From: Lepturacanthus savala
Lineage: Eukaryota > Chordata > Actinopteri > Scombriformes > Trichiuridae
Assembly (NCBI GenBank): GCA_030544235.1
Contig: CM060472.1
Coordinates: forward strand, 15,621,654-15,685,653
Length of the DNA stretch: 64,000 bases
Direction of reading: 5' to 3'
The notes under the pieces were generated by a model. That model had not been told where the DNA came from. It worked only from the letters and a program-made list of their open reading frames with translations, and ran no database searches. Below are positions 32,841-44,944 of this stretch, in pieces. The position numbers and the translations under genes were made by a program. Each line of letters opens with the position of its first letter. Position 1 is the first letter of the stretch.

Positions 32841-32969
32841 CCAATGTGGACAAAGCCTTCATTCAGAATGAGGTTTTGGTCAAGCGGCTCGGCCTGCTGG
32901 TGAAACTCAACAATGAGACCGAAGAGCTGATCCAGATCTTCCTGATCTGGGTGACTGGTTCCTACCTGC
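32841..32969. other. Short GC-balanced segment open on both strands
   Basis: This stretch is open on both strands (plus: an 'NEVLVKRLGLLVKLNNETEE' run; minus: a Gln/Asp/Leu-rich frame). Its codon-like texture differs from the neighbours, but I recognise no protein. It sits between a CA cluster and a dispersed repeat. Confidence 0.35.
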
Positions 32970-33240
32970 ATTTAGAGCTGCAACAATGAGTCCATTAAAC
33001 CATAAGTTTGAAATTTTGATAATCAAATAATTGTCATTTTTTTAAACAAATGGGCTTAATATTCACTCGTTGCACCCGGAAGTTTCTCTTTGCTGAATAT
33101 TTCTAGATCTTCGACTTTTAAAGGTGTCACTACTAGCTAACAGGCATTTTTCACTATTTTCTGACATTTCACAGATAAACCGATAAATTGAATACTTGAG
33201 AAAACTATTGTCAGATTAACTGATAATAAAAAGGATGCAG
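32970..33240. repeat. 'Attaatcgatta' family copy, diverged
   Basis: Begins 'agagctgcaacaatgagtcc' and ends near 'ttgtcagattaactgataat', with 'catttttcactattttctga' inside. Those are the conserved ends and core of the hAT-like family. A further end fragment ('agactaattgttgcagctct') lies in inverse orientation at about 33660-33703. Confidence 0.7.
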
Positions 33241-34085
33241 AGTTGTAGCCCAGCCTGGTTTACTGGATGTTCCTTGGTTTAAAGTTTAGTTTGTTTTTTT
33301 ATGGCTGGTGGACAGATTTCTGGCAACAGTTTAGTTGACCGTTTCTCATCTTTGACAGTTTTTTTTTAGTCAGCTGATTATTAGATAAAGCTTCATTAGA
33401 TTGATTTAAATAGCTGTTTTTTAGGCTAAGGTCTGACTGATTGTGTTTGTCAATCATCAAAGGGCTGTAACAAATAAGAATTTTAATTACAGATTTATCT
33501 GCCTGTAACTTTCTTTATTTAATCTTTTATTGGAAACAGAAAACATTCACATGTTCCTATTTCCCAACAGAAAATCCTTACAAATGACGAGCTGGGTCTG
33601 GGGAACATTGTTCACATCTGCTTTGAAAATATCCCAAAAAATACCTGCTGCCTATTCTTCTGTTGATCAACCAATCGATCAATAGACTAATTGTTGCAGC
33701 TCTGGTGGCTTCTTTCTATCTTTTGTGTGATTGATTTAAAGGTTTTACATTTTTTTTAAGTGACAGAGCAACACTAAGATTGAGAAATCAGATTTTTAAA
33801 ATGAGGTTGGTTGGATCACTGAATTTATTCTTAACAGTCTTTTGCCAACTGCTTTGTCTGATCTTCGGGTCTGATAATTTCTATTTTTTTTGTTAGATAA
33901 AAGTCAATTTATTAACTGCCTTTTGATTTGTATATTTTCTTTATGTAAATGACAGGCGTTGTCTGCTTCTTAAGGATGACTTCTAGGTGACTGAGTGGAT
34001 TTAAGGTTTGCAGGGTACAGTCTGGTGTGCTGCTGTGATGAAAGTGTAGAGAACAATACAGGACGTTAACTGCCAGACTGTGATG
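33241..34085. other. No gene; an end fragment of the 'attaatcgatta' family
   Basis: Apart from the inverse end fragment at about 33660-33703, the sequence is T-rich and featureless. The two ends (32970 and 33703) could even delimit one 730-bp element with an internal insertion. Confidence 0.5.
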
Positions 34086-34419
34086 CAATCTGAGTGTAAG
34101 GATGTGTGCAAGTGTGTGTGTGACTGTGTGTGTGTGTCGGGTATGTGTACATAAAGCCTCTTAATATGATGCAATCACAGATTAAATGTGTAAGAGGGTG
34201 GCTATAGATTGTGTCTGCTCCAACAGACAGATATACTGGCACCAGGGATGTGCGTGTGTGTGTTGGGGTTGTGTGTTGGTGCATGTGTGAATATGTAAAC
34301 AACATGAAAGAGAAAGATTGCGTGTATGTGTGTGACTAATATGTAAAAACGTAACAATATTACCAGGAAATGTGTTTGAGCAACAGTGATTATGAATGCA
34401 TGGATACGTGTAGAGTATT

Positions 34420-34483
<64 letters not shown>

Positions 34484-34660
34484 GAGCAGCTGGTGTTCCA
34501 CATGTGGTCATGTCCTACAGAGGCAGGAGCTCCAGCAGAGAGAGACAGAAACACACCTACTGTGGATCTCTGCCCAGTGTGTGTGTGTGTTTGTGTGTGT
34601 GTATTATAAAGCCTTGCATGGTGTGTTAATGTGTGTGTGTATTTGTGCGTGTGTTTAGAA
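34086..34660. repeat. GT microsatellite cluster, including (GT)30
   Basis: A perfect GT array occupies 34423-34482. Shorter interrupted GT runs lie at 34110-34138, 34250-34285, 34578-34602 and 34630-34655. Confidence 0.95.
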
Positions 34661-34859
34661 AACCACACAGTGTCAGTACAGTGACATATCATTCAGTTTT
34701 GATACGGTGAATCAGAATTATGATGATTCAGTATCAGTTTAATGCAGGATCAGTACCAAGAGTCAGAGGGGTCATCCATGACCAATAAACGCCGTTATAA
34801 TGCGATTCATTTTCAATTAAATGAATTACAGCATCATTCCATTACAATACAGAAAAATA

Positions 34860-34921
34860 CAGCGAGTCACGGTGTGATAGAGGATCAATACAACGAGCCA
34901 CGGTGTGATACGGGATCAATA
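34860..34921 (+). repeat. 31-bp tandem repeat, two copies plus fragments
   Basis: Two adjacent units start 'cagcgagtcacggtgtgata' (34860) and 'caacgagccacggtgtgata' (34891), each ending 'ggatcaata'. Weaker 'ggatcagtac' words upstream (34747) suggest a longer decayed array. Confidence 0.8.
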
Positions 34922-35109
34922 CAGCATCAAGACATGATGAATTTAATCAATATATATAGTTACATCCATGATGTACAAAATCAATACACATGGCTCATTG
35001 ATCATCAGTCAGTTCAGAGTAGGGAGTCATATGTTCTATACTCATCATGGCTGTGTCTGTCGTAGTACTTGTGCAGTATAAATACTTCATTCATGACACG
35101 GGAGAGTCT
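34922..35109. other. No gene seen
   Basis: AT-rich spacer with repeated 'catgatg' words. Confidence 0.5.
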
Positions 35110-35640
35110 GCAGTCACTGTGTGTGTGCCCGTGTGTGTATGTGTGTGTGTCCAGAGGCAGTGCAGCCAAGGGGAGCTAATCCAGTCAAGTTACAGAGAAC
35201 CAACAGAGTCAGAGGTCATTATCATTCACACACTGGCGAACATGACACACACACATGCGCACGCACGCACACACACACAGCTTTTGCCCTGATATCCGTC
35301 TCACTGTATCTTTTCTTTCTCTCTCGTTTACACACATCAAGGTGGAAAACCGCAAATTCTATTCTCTGTCTCTCTCTGCACCCCCCGACCAAACCAAACC
35401 TACTAAACCACCCACACATGCACACACACACACACACACTCATATACACACACACACACACACCAGATGGATCTTAATCTCCCGTTGCCATAAACAAACA
35501 GAATCGTTCGAAGAAGCAGACAGAGAGACCACTGTGTGTCGGTGTAACTTCTTGTCGTATAACATCCTGTTAACTCCTGCGACGGCATCAAACAAAACTC
35601 TTGAGTCACACACATGCACGCACACACACACACACAGTAC
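35110..35640. repeat. CA/GT microsatellite cluster
   Basis: GT at 35117-35149; CA at 35246-35279, 35417-35437, 35445-35462 and 35608-35641, with CT-rich and unique spacers. Open frames up to 137 codons through here are artefacts of His-Thr and Val-Cys repeats. Confidence 0.9.
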
Positions 35641-36189
35641 ACAGAGGCCTTGGACAGATACGAGCTGAAAACAAGCTAATGCTACACAGATGTAGGGGTG
35701 AGCAGAGGCCTTTGCTTTCCACGAGGCACTGGTGAATCCCTGCACTCGCATAAAGACTTGTATTGTTGTAAAGCTGTAGTAATCGTGTAATAAACATCAG
35801 ATACGCAACAGTCTGATTCTACGGAGGTTTCTCCTTAAACAGGAAGCAGCAAAAGAACTTGCAGTAATGTTTTAAGCTGACTGATTGGTCTCGGTGTCTA
35901 TTTAAGCTCAGGCTGTCACTTGGGTCATAAAAATGTTATCATGCCAACAAATCATCTGCTCAGTTTCCATTTCCGTTTTGTCATTTTTTTTGTTTCTTTC
36001 GTTTGTCTTTCCATAGAGCATCAAACATCAAATATGTTACCCAGGTGTCAAACTGGAAGGTAAAATCTGCAGCAAAAGCTGCATTCCCAGCGTGTTGGTA
36101 GAAGATTGGGAAAACTACGCGTTTACGCGATTTCCATGTAGTAGCAGCAGCAGCTTTTATTGACAACATATAACATTCTAACTCCAGAG
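35641..36189. other. No gene seen
   Basis: Mixed sequence. The stretch 35985-36175 is open on the minus strand for 75 codons but carries no recognisable motif. Confidence 0.45.
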
Positions 36190-36490
36190 ACGAGGATAAT
36201 CGATTCATCGATTTGACTCATTTTTAAGAAGAACATCTCCAAATGCTCTGGTTCCAGTTCCTCAAATCTATATTTATTTTATTATTACTTTCTGGTTTCT
36301 TGGGTAAAACTTTTATAATAGTAAAATGGTCTTTGGGTTATGGACCATTGGTCGAACAAAAAAAGATATTTTACGTTGCATCTTTGACTTTGGGCAACAG
36401 TGATTGATATTTTACACCATTTTATGAAGCATACAACTCTTTCATTAATTGTCTCAATAATCAATGGATTATTCTACTATTTTCAGGACA
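36190..36490. repeat. 'Attaatcgatta' family copy
   Basis: 'gataatcgattcatcgattt', 'gctctggttccagttcctca', 'tagtaaaatggtctttgggt', 'ggaccattggtcgaacaaaa' and 'aattgtctcaataatc' follow the family order and match 11100-11405 closely in the middle. Confidence 0.75.
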
Positions 36491-36529
36491 AACGACAAAG
36501 GACTAACGAGTAATGAGCCCATTTCTTTT

Positions 36530-36960
36530 TCAATAATTGGAATTGCATTATTTTACCTGAAAAAGTAAGAAGTTACATTGCTCTTTACCACTAAAAGTAG
36601 TTAGCTCCAACGATAACGAAATAAACTTGTCCTCTTTAAAATGTAATAGGCCAATAATGTAATAATTGGCCAATAACCTAATAAACATCCTGAAATGATG
36701 AAGTAATAACTTTTTCCAATAATTTAATAACCTATGTTATCAGTTATTACATTTGCAAAAATGGTTTACTTCACCAGGCCAATTATTAGTTTATCAGCCA
36801 AAAGTTCAACACTTTTATTGCTATATTGGCCTATTACATTTTTAATAGGACAAATTTATAATGTTATCGACTGTTACAAGGTTTTTTTTGGTTTTCAGAT
36901 GTATCAGAGCTTTCAGAAAATAAATTGTTGAAACTTGTAATACAATGTCATATAATTACT
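36530..36960. repeat. Repeat rich in 'ggccaataa' and 'cctattacatt' words
   Basis: 'aatgtaataggccaataatg', 'taataattggccaataacct' and, inverted, 'aggccaattattag' and 'tattggcctattacattttt'. The alternating inverted words suggest a foldback or nested MITE. Boundaries are approximate. Confidence 0.55.
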
Positions 36961-37272
36961 CTCACACCAGGAAGAGTTAAATGGAAATTAATGGACATTA
37001 TCTATAGGTGTCATGCTACATATTGTAATTATATTGTATAAATAACAATAAAATATATTTATTGGTGTCCAACATGCGTTTAATTTTATGTTTGGATGTA
37101 ACTATCACTGATTGTGGCTTTGAAGCCATTTTGCTACAAAGGCTTTGACCATTTCTTCCTTCTGAAATCACACAAATTTCTTCACAGAATTTCTAAAACA
37201 TAAAAGGAATCCAGGCACTTCAGATACAGATGTGCCAACAAAGAAATGATGAATTAAAAAAAAAAGCCTCTA

Positions 37273-37428
37273 CCATTGTAGTGTCTAAATCGTTAAAAAA
37301 GCCAACATATTTCACCCGCTGATGAGCTTCGTCAGGCGTCTGTTTTTAAAGCCCCGATGAAGATCATTGGTGGTCGAAAACATGTTGGTTGTTTTAATGA
37401 TTTAGACACTACAATGAAGGCATTTTTT
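37273..37428. mobile_element. Inverted-repeat element (MITE-like), about 155 bp
   Basis: 'cattgtagtgtctaaatcgt' with 'taaaaaagccaacat' at the left is the reverse complement of 'atgttggttgttttaat' with 'gatttagacactacaatg' at the right, with a few mismatches. Between the arms are 'gatgagcttcgtcaggcg' and 'cgatgaagatcattggtgg', themselves loosely inverted. No clear target-site duplication was found. Confidence 0.7.
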
Positions 37429-37440
37429 TAAAAATGCCTT

Positions 37441-37914
37441 CCTTTCTTGTTGTCGCATTTTTATTTGGAGTGTCTGGACTGTCATTTTTGTTTTAGCAAA
37501 CTCTGTTTTTTTTACTACCTTTCAACAGAACCTAACATACTTTTGATCTGCATTTTACTATAGAAAGTCTGTAACCATTCGCTTTCAGGCGTAGGAGGTT
37601 GCTGTGAAGTATATTTCCCACTCAGCTGCAAATAACTTCAATATGAAAACTGTACAATAGAACTGGAATATACAGAAGGGCATCCTGGTGGCCTTGGGGT
37701 TCAACATTTCCTTTACCTAATTTCCTGTCAGCTCTCTACTGCTACAAACAAATATATGTTTTAAATGGGAATGTTGAACAAGTCTGAAGATATGATGTTG
37801 TTGAACAGCAACAAAATAACAAAAAAAGCGCCATTCTTTATGAAATGTTTTGTTCTTTTTTTACTACGACTCCAAACAAATCAGAAATAATCAACCTTTA
37901 GTATCGATTACAGG
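37441..37914. other. No gene seen
   Basis: AT-rich, featureless. Confidence 0.5.
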
Positions 37915-38045
37915 TTGGGGCTGCAAATAATGATCGTTTCATTATCGATTTGGAGTAATCGATATGCCAGGAAACTGAAACAATGAGCCCAAGGTGAGGT
38001 CTTCAATTTTCAGTTTGAAAATGAGGCAAAATAAGAATTTTGCCA
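37915..38045. repeat. 'Attaatcgatta' family end fragment
   Basis: 'ggggctgcaaataatgatcg', 'tttcattatcgatttgg' and 'agtaatcgatatgccagg' are the diagnostic end words. The interior is diverged. Confidence 0.55.
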
Positions 38046-38747
38046 ATCCAACAGCATGTTTGACACATTTGCTTTTGCAGCTATTGGATTTCTGTTCGAT
38101 CGGCACTACTGTCCATGACTAAACGTTTCAGCTCCACCTGTTTTTCCTGGAGAGTTTGTTGAAGGATGGAAACCTGCAATCCAGAGCCACTTCCAATATA
38201 CGACTGTATAAAATGCCGGGTATCTAGCTGGAGGACTCTCTGGCGGCGCACACGTCACTGTTCAACAGCACTCCGGACTGTTTGGTTAAATCAAAGCTAC
38301 AACCTTCGTGCTCCAGAAGGGACGGACTGAACCCGCCGACCCGGGGAGGAAGTGCTTGGAAGATATCAAAGTTTCTCTACATGCACCACTGCACTGTTGT
38401 AACTCTTCACGCCCCCCAGGGATGAATTACTTGGAAAGAATCAAGATGTTGTTACAGAGAAACAGGGCTCTGGGCTCTCAGAGAAGATTAACAAGTGTAA
38501 TGCTGCACAGATGTAGGCTTCGGTACAACTCCCACTCGATGCTCGCCGCTCTGGAGAAGAAGCTGCACAAGAGCATCTGCCAAATGTACAGGCATGCAAA
38601 CAATCGCTGTTTGGATGCTTCAACTCGTAGAATCCATGTTTTCTAAAGTGCTTTATCTACAGACAATGTGATGCCTGACTGCTGAAACCTTACTTACACA
38701 TACAATTTTTTTTTCACATCTTCTAAAAACCCATTAAATAAAATAAT
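38046..38747. other. No gene supported; a 112-codon open frame at 38308-38646
   Basis: The plus-strand frame 38308-38646 is rich in Arg, Leu and Cys with no domain I know. The part 38465-38530 resembles 40295-40370 ('gctctcaga', 'aacaagtgtaat', 'gctgcacagatg', 'caactccca'), so it may be a dispersed or duplicated noncoding unit. Confidence 0.35.
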
Positions 38748-39018
38748 TCAGTCTGTCATTTTCTATACCTGCGTATTCCTCATTAGGGTCACAGGGGTCT
38801 GCAGGTGAGAAGCAGGGATACACACCCCAGACAGGTCACCAGTCTATCAAGGGGCACACATACTATTTACTCATACACTCACGGGCAATTTAGAGTCTCC
38901 CACACAGACACAGGAGGACATACAAGTTCCACACAGAAATGTCCCAGCTGAAGGTCTTGAACCTGCGACCTTCTTGCTCTGAAGCAACAGTGCTACCTAC
39001 TGCTTCTCTGTGTGGCCG
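38748..39018. repeat. Common teleost dispersed repeat, class unassigned
   Basis: 'gggtcacaggggtctgcagg', 'caggtcaccagtctatcaag', 'cactcacgggcaatttagag', 'acaagttccacacagaaatg' and 'gaacctgcgaccttcttgct' with 'gaagcaacagtgctacctac' appear in the same order as in a very widespread fish repeat. The copy is slightly shortened. Confidence 0.75.
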
Positions 39019-41539
39019 TGAAAGAAGTCAAGTTTCTCCGATGTTAACTGTTGTCTTAACGCAAGTAACTGATCCTGAAAGATCCTAAAACAGAAAAAAG
39101 GCAAAATACTGGCAAAATGTGAATATAAAAGGTAATTATCCACAGGAGCAATATTGCCATCTTAGTTTGCAACAGAGCAAACGCTTCCTGGATGCACCTG
39201 ATTGGACTTGACTCATGTCTTTCTGTCAAAATAGTTCACTGAAATGTATTTCTCAAAACATTTAAAGTGAGAAATAAGCAATGCAGTTGCAGAATCAGAC
39301 TGTATTTTGGATCGATGATGACAAGTGTTAAAGTTTGACCGCCAGTATCGGTGAGTCGTGCTGGACGCCCCTGATTTGCATGAAGATGCATAGACCTCAA
39401 CTTTATGCAAATGTGGGGTAGACAAAGCAATGCTTGTCTCTTGAAATACACAACAGTGCCACCAGAATGTATTGTGCTTCATCATACATAGACAATGAAT
39501 GGGAAGAGTAAAAAACTACAGAGAGTGGATCTGTAATTTGCAGCATTCAGACCACTCAGCAAAGTAACCATGGTGCTTAAATGTACAATTAATGGCCGTT
39601 AGAAGCTGTTAAAAAAGCCACTTCTCTCTAGAAACACAGAATCAAATATTTTCATTATGCCATTCTGGACTCAATTATTAAATTCAGACTAATACATGTG
39701 CAATTGGTCATTTTTGGAAATTATCGCTTTTTTATTTGGTTCTAATATGATTTAAAACCTTACAGTAGCATTGATGTCTGCAATGTGGGCGTTACTTGAT
39801 TATGATACACTGTTAGCATAATTTAGATAACGGGAGCTAACATCAGGTCATTTTTTTCTTGCATTGTTCCTGACTACCAGAACACAGCCAAACTAAACAA
39901 GGCTCGAAGGTCACTTTGAGAGCACTTCGCTTCACCGAGGCCAATAGTCAGTTTTCTATCTGACATGCAAATGTGAAGCAGAAATGATATGTGGCTGTAA
40001 TATCAAAACTACTAGGATCATGCCTAACATATTTGTCAACTGCTCATCCAACTATTAACATTCACTTGACGTATTGAGGTTTGATTGAGGTATTTATCCA
40101 GTTATGCACACCGAGAATAAACCTACAGTACGTCAAACCACTGAGTGGAAGTACACTGGCAACGGTTGTGTACTTGAATTCTGGGTGAATTTCTCCTTCA
40201 AGCAAACACACAAATACTTGGTCAAGGTCCGGCTGTTTCTGTTGTTGAGGAGGATTTTTGTGGAAAATTCATGAGGCACTAATGCAAAATAGGCTCTCAG
40301 AAATCACGCTCACAAAGAGAGAATCAACAAGAGTAATACTGTACAGATGGAGCCGTGGTCCAAGTCCCATTTCTTTGTGCTCTCTATGCAGATATTGTTT
40401 CGTGCTCCGAGAGGGAAACCAAACGAGCGAGAGGGGAGGAGGGAGGGGTCAAATCCAGCGTCGATCCAAACAAGCTCCAATCTTCATATGATTATACAAC
40501 AGGACACATTTATAGATAAACCGCTTGAAAACTGAAATATTCTTTTCACAAATACTCAACACACAAAAAACATTGTTCTGATAGAAGTCATATTTTATGG
40601 GCTGCCATTTCTGTCTCTTTCTCTCTGTTACACCACCTCCATCCTTGGGGATTTGTTTGGAAACTCCGGCAGTACAAATGGATCGCTAGAGCGTTCTCTC
40701 TCCAAGCTCTCCATCCATCCTCAACACCCTCGACCCTTCTCCGCCCTCAAGCCCTGTCTCCAGTCTCTCAGCGGGGAAGCTCGGGTTTCAAAAAGCCAAA
40801 TTTAACTGCTCTAAAGACCTTTTTTTGGACAATGCCTCGGAGTCAAAATACAGGAACAGAGCCTGGAAAATTCTGACAAACAAACTGTCAACGGATGTAA
40901 GCTGTATAGGTACATTGTGATCCCAAGTAGGGAGGAACACACCTCATACAATTTGTTCAGTACAAAAAAAAAACAAAACAAAAAAAACAACCAAGAGAGA
41001 ATCATATCGCTGTCACATAATTTTTGACCTTTGGTAAGTGTGTCTAAACTTCCAGACAGAATCAGGTGAACAAGCATGACACCTGGGACTGCAGATGAAT
41101 TAAACAGATTCCAGGGCATTTACTTACCTCCTGTTCACACATATCCTGACACAGCCAAATGGTTTGTTACACATAACCATCTGGGAAGTTGTCCTTAGAA
41201 ACAGTTTGGGAAAAAAAGGACATCACTTTTGAAATATTCTTAGCAGGTAATTGGATGAACTATTTGTCTATCACCACCTATCAAGTTGAGTATAACGACC
41301 TTGTATGAGTGGCTAAAATCACAGGTGGATGACTTAAAGGCAAGATGGATTCTTGCCTGATTGCATTATCCAGATCCTTCGTAAGTTTAGTTTACACAGG
41401 ATGCTGTTTTTTGTAAAATGAACTTAAACGGAAGTTGGGATTTAACTTCAGTGGCGTTCAATGAACTTCACGATGGCAACAACCACTTCAGTTCCCTCCT
41501 ATATGTAATTTTCTCACTAAAACACTTTAAAACACTTCA
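39019..41539. other. Long stretch without a gene
   Basis: No tandem arrays, transposon ends or convincing frames. Small notes: 40295-40370 resembles 38465-38530; an A-rich 'aaaaaaaaacaaaac' stretch lies at 40966-40992; 40645-40770 is CpG-containing. Minus-strand frames of 90-102 codons (39213-39485, 40811-41119) have no known domain. Confidence 0.45.
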
Positions 41540-41712
41540 AACTTATTTTTCTCTCTTAGCTCTGTTTTTGCCCTGTACCTGTACCTATATCTCCTCTTTA
41601 GCTGCTAAATGCTCCACTATGTTCACCAGAGAATTTACAGCTAACTGTGTGTGTGTTTCCCATTTGTGTCTTTTTAGAGCTTTTTCTCTGAAAACAGCTG
41701 CCTGATACAACT
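41540..41712. repeat. Dispersed teleost repeat fragment
   Basis: 'ctcttagctctgtttttgcc', 'agctgctaaatgctccacta', 'tgttcaccagagaatttaca' and 'gctttttctctgaaaacagc' follow the order of a common fish repeat. The 95-codon frame across it is incidental. Confidence 0.6.
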
Positions 41713-41823
41713 TAACACGTTGTTGGAAGAGCGCAGGGAATGCACCAAAAGAGTAAAGTTGCAGCCAGACATGGACGAGTTTGCATCCAAAGGTAATATC
41801 ACATTTGTGCATTAAAAAAAAAG

Positions 41824-42110
41824 ATGTGGCGAGTTCCCCAAGGCTCTGTTGTGGGGCCTCTTATGTTCAACACTTGCATACTCCCACTAGCTCAGATTAT
41901 GGAAAAATAAAAATTTTGGCTCAATACTGAGCCAGTGCACTAAACAAACAACAATTGGATGTGCCAAATTAAACAAAACTCTGACAGACAATGATGCTAT
42001 GAGAGTGTTAAGATCAAAACAAACTGTAAAGTTGCAGCTGGACAGAAACAATGAGCTGAAACTCACTAAAAGCTCTGGAAAACCAAGAGGAGTCATTGAT
42101 AATTTTTTGT
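41824..42110 (+). pseudogene. Rex1/CR1-like LINE reverse-transcriptase fragment
   Basis: The frame starting at 41824 reads 'MWRVPQGSVVGPLMFN' then 'LPLAQIME' before a stop at 41908. The VPQGSV.GPL.F box with 'LPL..IM' is diagnostic for RT motif B' of CR1/Rex-type LINEs. Downstream, after loss of the YADD region, 'ELKLTKSSGKPRGVID' at about 42052-42100 resembles the later '..LGV.ID' segment. Internally deleted and inactive. Confidence 0.75.
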
Positions 42111-42549
42111 AGGTTTGTCACTATACAGTACATAGAGATCAGACAGCTTTATATATACATTTTATTTTCAACAGAGGTCTTAAATTATGATTAAAATCTA
42201 AAGAGCAGTACTTACATGTATAGCTACAGGCTGGTTCTATTGTCATGATCGTGAACTTCTTGATTATTGATTATGTCCTTTGTTAGATTTTAAATAGTAA
42301 CTAATTCTTTATTTTGCATATATCTTGATTGGCCGTGTATTGTGGATGTTCTTGTTTTTAGTAATACTTCAGAATTACATTTATTTTAGAAACACTACTG
42401 GTCTGTCCAAATTAATTGTGATTTCCGTATTAAATTAAATAATTGGACATGGAAACACATCGCTCAAGGAATCAACTCATTTGTATTACACCAGAATTAC
42501 AGTCTTTAAGTAACCACATGCCTCCAGAAGGACTGTATAACTCTTCAGT
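42111..42549. other. No gene seen
   Basis: AT-rich sequence without recognisable elements. Confidence 0.5.
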
Positions 42550-42690
42550 AGAGCTGCAAGGAATAAAGTGCAAATATCTTGGAAATCAAGATATTGTTTT
42601 AGTCATTTTTCAAACAAAAACCTTAACATTTGATAGTTTAATTGAATATCTTAAGGTTTTGGATGGTTAGTCAGGTAAAAGAAACTATTG
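42550..42690. repeat. 'Attaatcgatta' family fragment, strongly diverged
   Basis: 'agagctgcaaggaataaag', 'agtcatttttcaaacaaaaa' and 'tagtttaattgaatatctta' are decayed family words. Confidence 0.4.
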
Positions 42691-44384
42691 AAGATACCAT
42701 TGGTCGATCTAAAAATTAGAAATGCAAAAGCAATTTTTTCCGCAACTTAAATAAATAAAGGATTAAATAAATGAATCTATGAAAGTAATGGTTTGGTTTA
42801 CAGGTGATTCCTTCACTCTCTGGAACTCTACTGAAGGGTATAATGTGATTTTGTCTATGAACATTCCCTTAGTTGTTTTTTGATGATGATGATGATGGAC
42901 TGTGCTGTCTAACATGTTGAGTCTGGTGTATATTATCCACTCATTTATTCAGGGTGCATATCCATAAATCATAATTACACATGAAGTTATCAGTTTCTTC
43001 TACATCTCCATAAAATGTAAAATCATCAATCAACGGGCTGAAAACAAAAAGAAGATGACAGGAAATTAAATATTTGGGGACATACAGATTAACCAACTCT
43101 GTTCTGCACTAATCAGCGCATGCAAAACAGCAAAAGGTGAGAACCGTGTCATTTTATCATATTCAAGAGCCTGTGTTGATTTCAAACTCCTGAACTCCTG
43201 AACTCCTACATCTACATTTTAAAAGAGCTTTGCGCGTGTTAACGTATTCTGAATCTGCTCCCCTGAAAGAAAAGCAGAAGCAGAAAAGCTGCAGCTCAGT
43301 GTAAATGCAGGTTGGGGAATCCTCCGTAATGTTTACCGAGTTTACCGGCTTGGCTGAAGGCTGTGTTTTCGTATCCTCTAACAGAGAGGGTGATTTGACT
43401 GATGCTCGTAACAGATTGCATCACAGCAGGAGACCAACTAAAACGCTTTACGCACCGCGGCTCTCCCTAAACTGTCAGTGGCAGCGCTCCACCTTGTAAA
43501 TTTGGAATAGTAATTTTAGAAATTTCCCAGCAGTCTATCTCCAATTGGCCTGTGCTGGGAGTACTGTTTGATATCAGTGGAGTATCTCGGCGTACCACCT
43601 CCGAACACCAGAAATATGATCTCAGCTCTGTGAAACCAAACACCCTCACTACACTTCTCAGAGAGCCGCCAGAGCCACATTTAAATCTGATTTTTAATTC
43701 ATAAGCCAGTTAGAGAAGCAAGATTTTTTTTTCCCTCTCATGTTGTTAACACATGCTTTTTAGATGCTGCTTTGGCATGCATCCTACACCAAGAACCGCT
43801 TCATCTACATTTGTGTCTGTATGCGCGCACAAAAACGGAAAAAGAAAAAATTACAAAATGTTCCAGAAAAGAGAAAAACGCCAGGTAAGCTTCCAGAGTG
43901 AGATTGTCACCAGAGATGTGTCACTTTAACTTTTCTAAATCCTAATTTTTGTCATAGTAAAATGTCCCTAAGATGCAGTTGCTGGACAGTGAGAGGAAAC
44001 TCTCAGACTGAGACAAGCTGGTAAAAACATTAGAAGCTCACCTGAATCTCCTTCATTGCAGCAATAAGTTTTGCGGGAGATTGCTTTTGTCTTGAAAAAA
44101 AGAGCACCCTCTTCTTCTGAATATTGACTTAAGACAATAATAATTTGGGGTGTCTTGATGGCAAAACATCCTCCATTCAAGTTCAGCTTGTAGCATTTGC
44201 TGGGTATCGTTTCCCCGTCTATCTCTCCACTCATTTCCTGTTGTCGCTCTTTGTTTGACTCTCTAATTAAAGGCATAAACTCTCCCCCACATTAAAAACA
44301 TCATAATTGAATCATCATTTCATTTTTATTTACAGTTGATAATCTCCTAAAATGAGCAACAGTACAGCTATGCTAATGCAGTAT
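42691..44384. other. No gene seen
   Basis: A GAT trinucleotide run lies at 42881-42897. At 43968-44276 the minus strand is open for 102 codons. The frame has a mixed, protein-like residue composition but no family is recognised and no splice context is evident. Confidence 0.4.
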
Positions 44385-44665
44385 GAGGCTGCTTTGAGCT
44401 AAATGCTAATGTCACCATATTAATGCTAACATCTTTATACAATGCTGTTCACCATTTTAAGTTACTTTTAGCATGCTAAAGTTCTAATTTGAATGAACCA
44501 TTTGGTCTGAAACCAAAGTATTAGACAAAGAACTAATGATGATGATGATGATGCAAAGATAAAAAGTCAGACCTTTGTCAAAATGATTGCAATTCATCCT
44601 GAGGGGGACATTAATGGCTGTACCAAATTTCATGGCGATCCATCTGATTGTTGTTGAGATAAATG
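44385..44665 (+). repeat. Common teleost dispersed repeat ('gctttgagctaaatgctaa')
   Basis: 'ctttgagctaaatgctaatg', 'catgctaaagttctaa', 'aaccaaagtattagac', 'attgcaattcatcctgaggg' and 'taccaaatttcatggcgatc' with 'attgttgttgagat' occur in the expected order of a repeat present in very many fish genomes. A (GAT)n run is expanded inside this copy (44537-44554). Class unassigned. Confidence 0.8.
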
Positions 44666-44944
44666 AAAAAAGAAGATGCTGGAATGTATCATTTGTGTTT
44701 CATAGACGGTTGAGTAATAGACGGCTCTATTTGTAATAGAAGATGGATGTGCAACATTATTATGAAGTACTCATCAGCTTTATTAGGAAAACTAAAAAAG
44801 AAAAAAGTAAAGATTTTAAAAAGGAAGGCAGCAGATGTCAAGATGTCCTGACAGTTGGTGTCGTGACTCTAAACTCATTGCTAAATAGTTTTCTGTTACA
44901 AATTTGGAAATAAACTCAGATATTACCCTGATTGATTATCAATC
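44666..44944. other. Spacer, no gene seen
   Basis: Unremarkable sequence. Confidence 0.5.

Noticed and set aside
32678..32989. Plus frame with an 'NEVLVKRLGLLVKLNNETEE' run and a complementary minus frame at 32702-32971
   Set aside because: Both frames start in or run through CA/CT repeats. The interesting-looking part is only about 45 residues and is open on both strands. A translated database search would be needed to revive it.
38308..38646. 112-codon plus-strand frame rich in Arg, Leu and Cys
   Set aside because: No domain; part of it resembles another noncoding segment at 40.3 kb.
43968..44276. 102-codon minus-strand frame with protein-like composition
   Set aside because: No recognisable family, no splice context and no neighbouring exon. 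Kept only as a note in the interval description.
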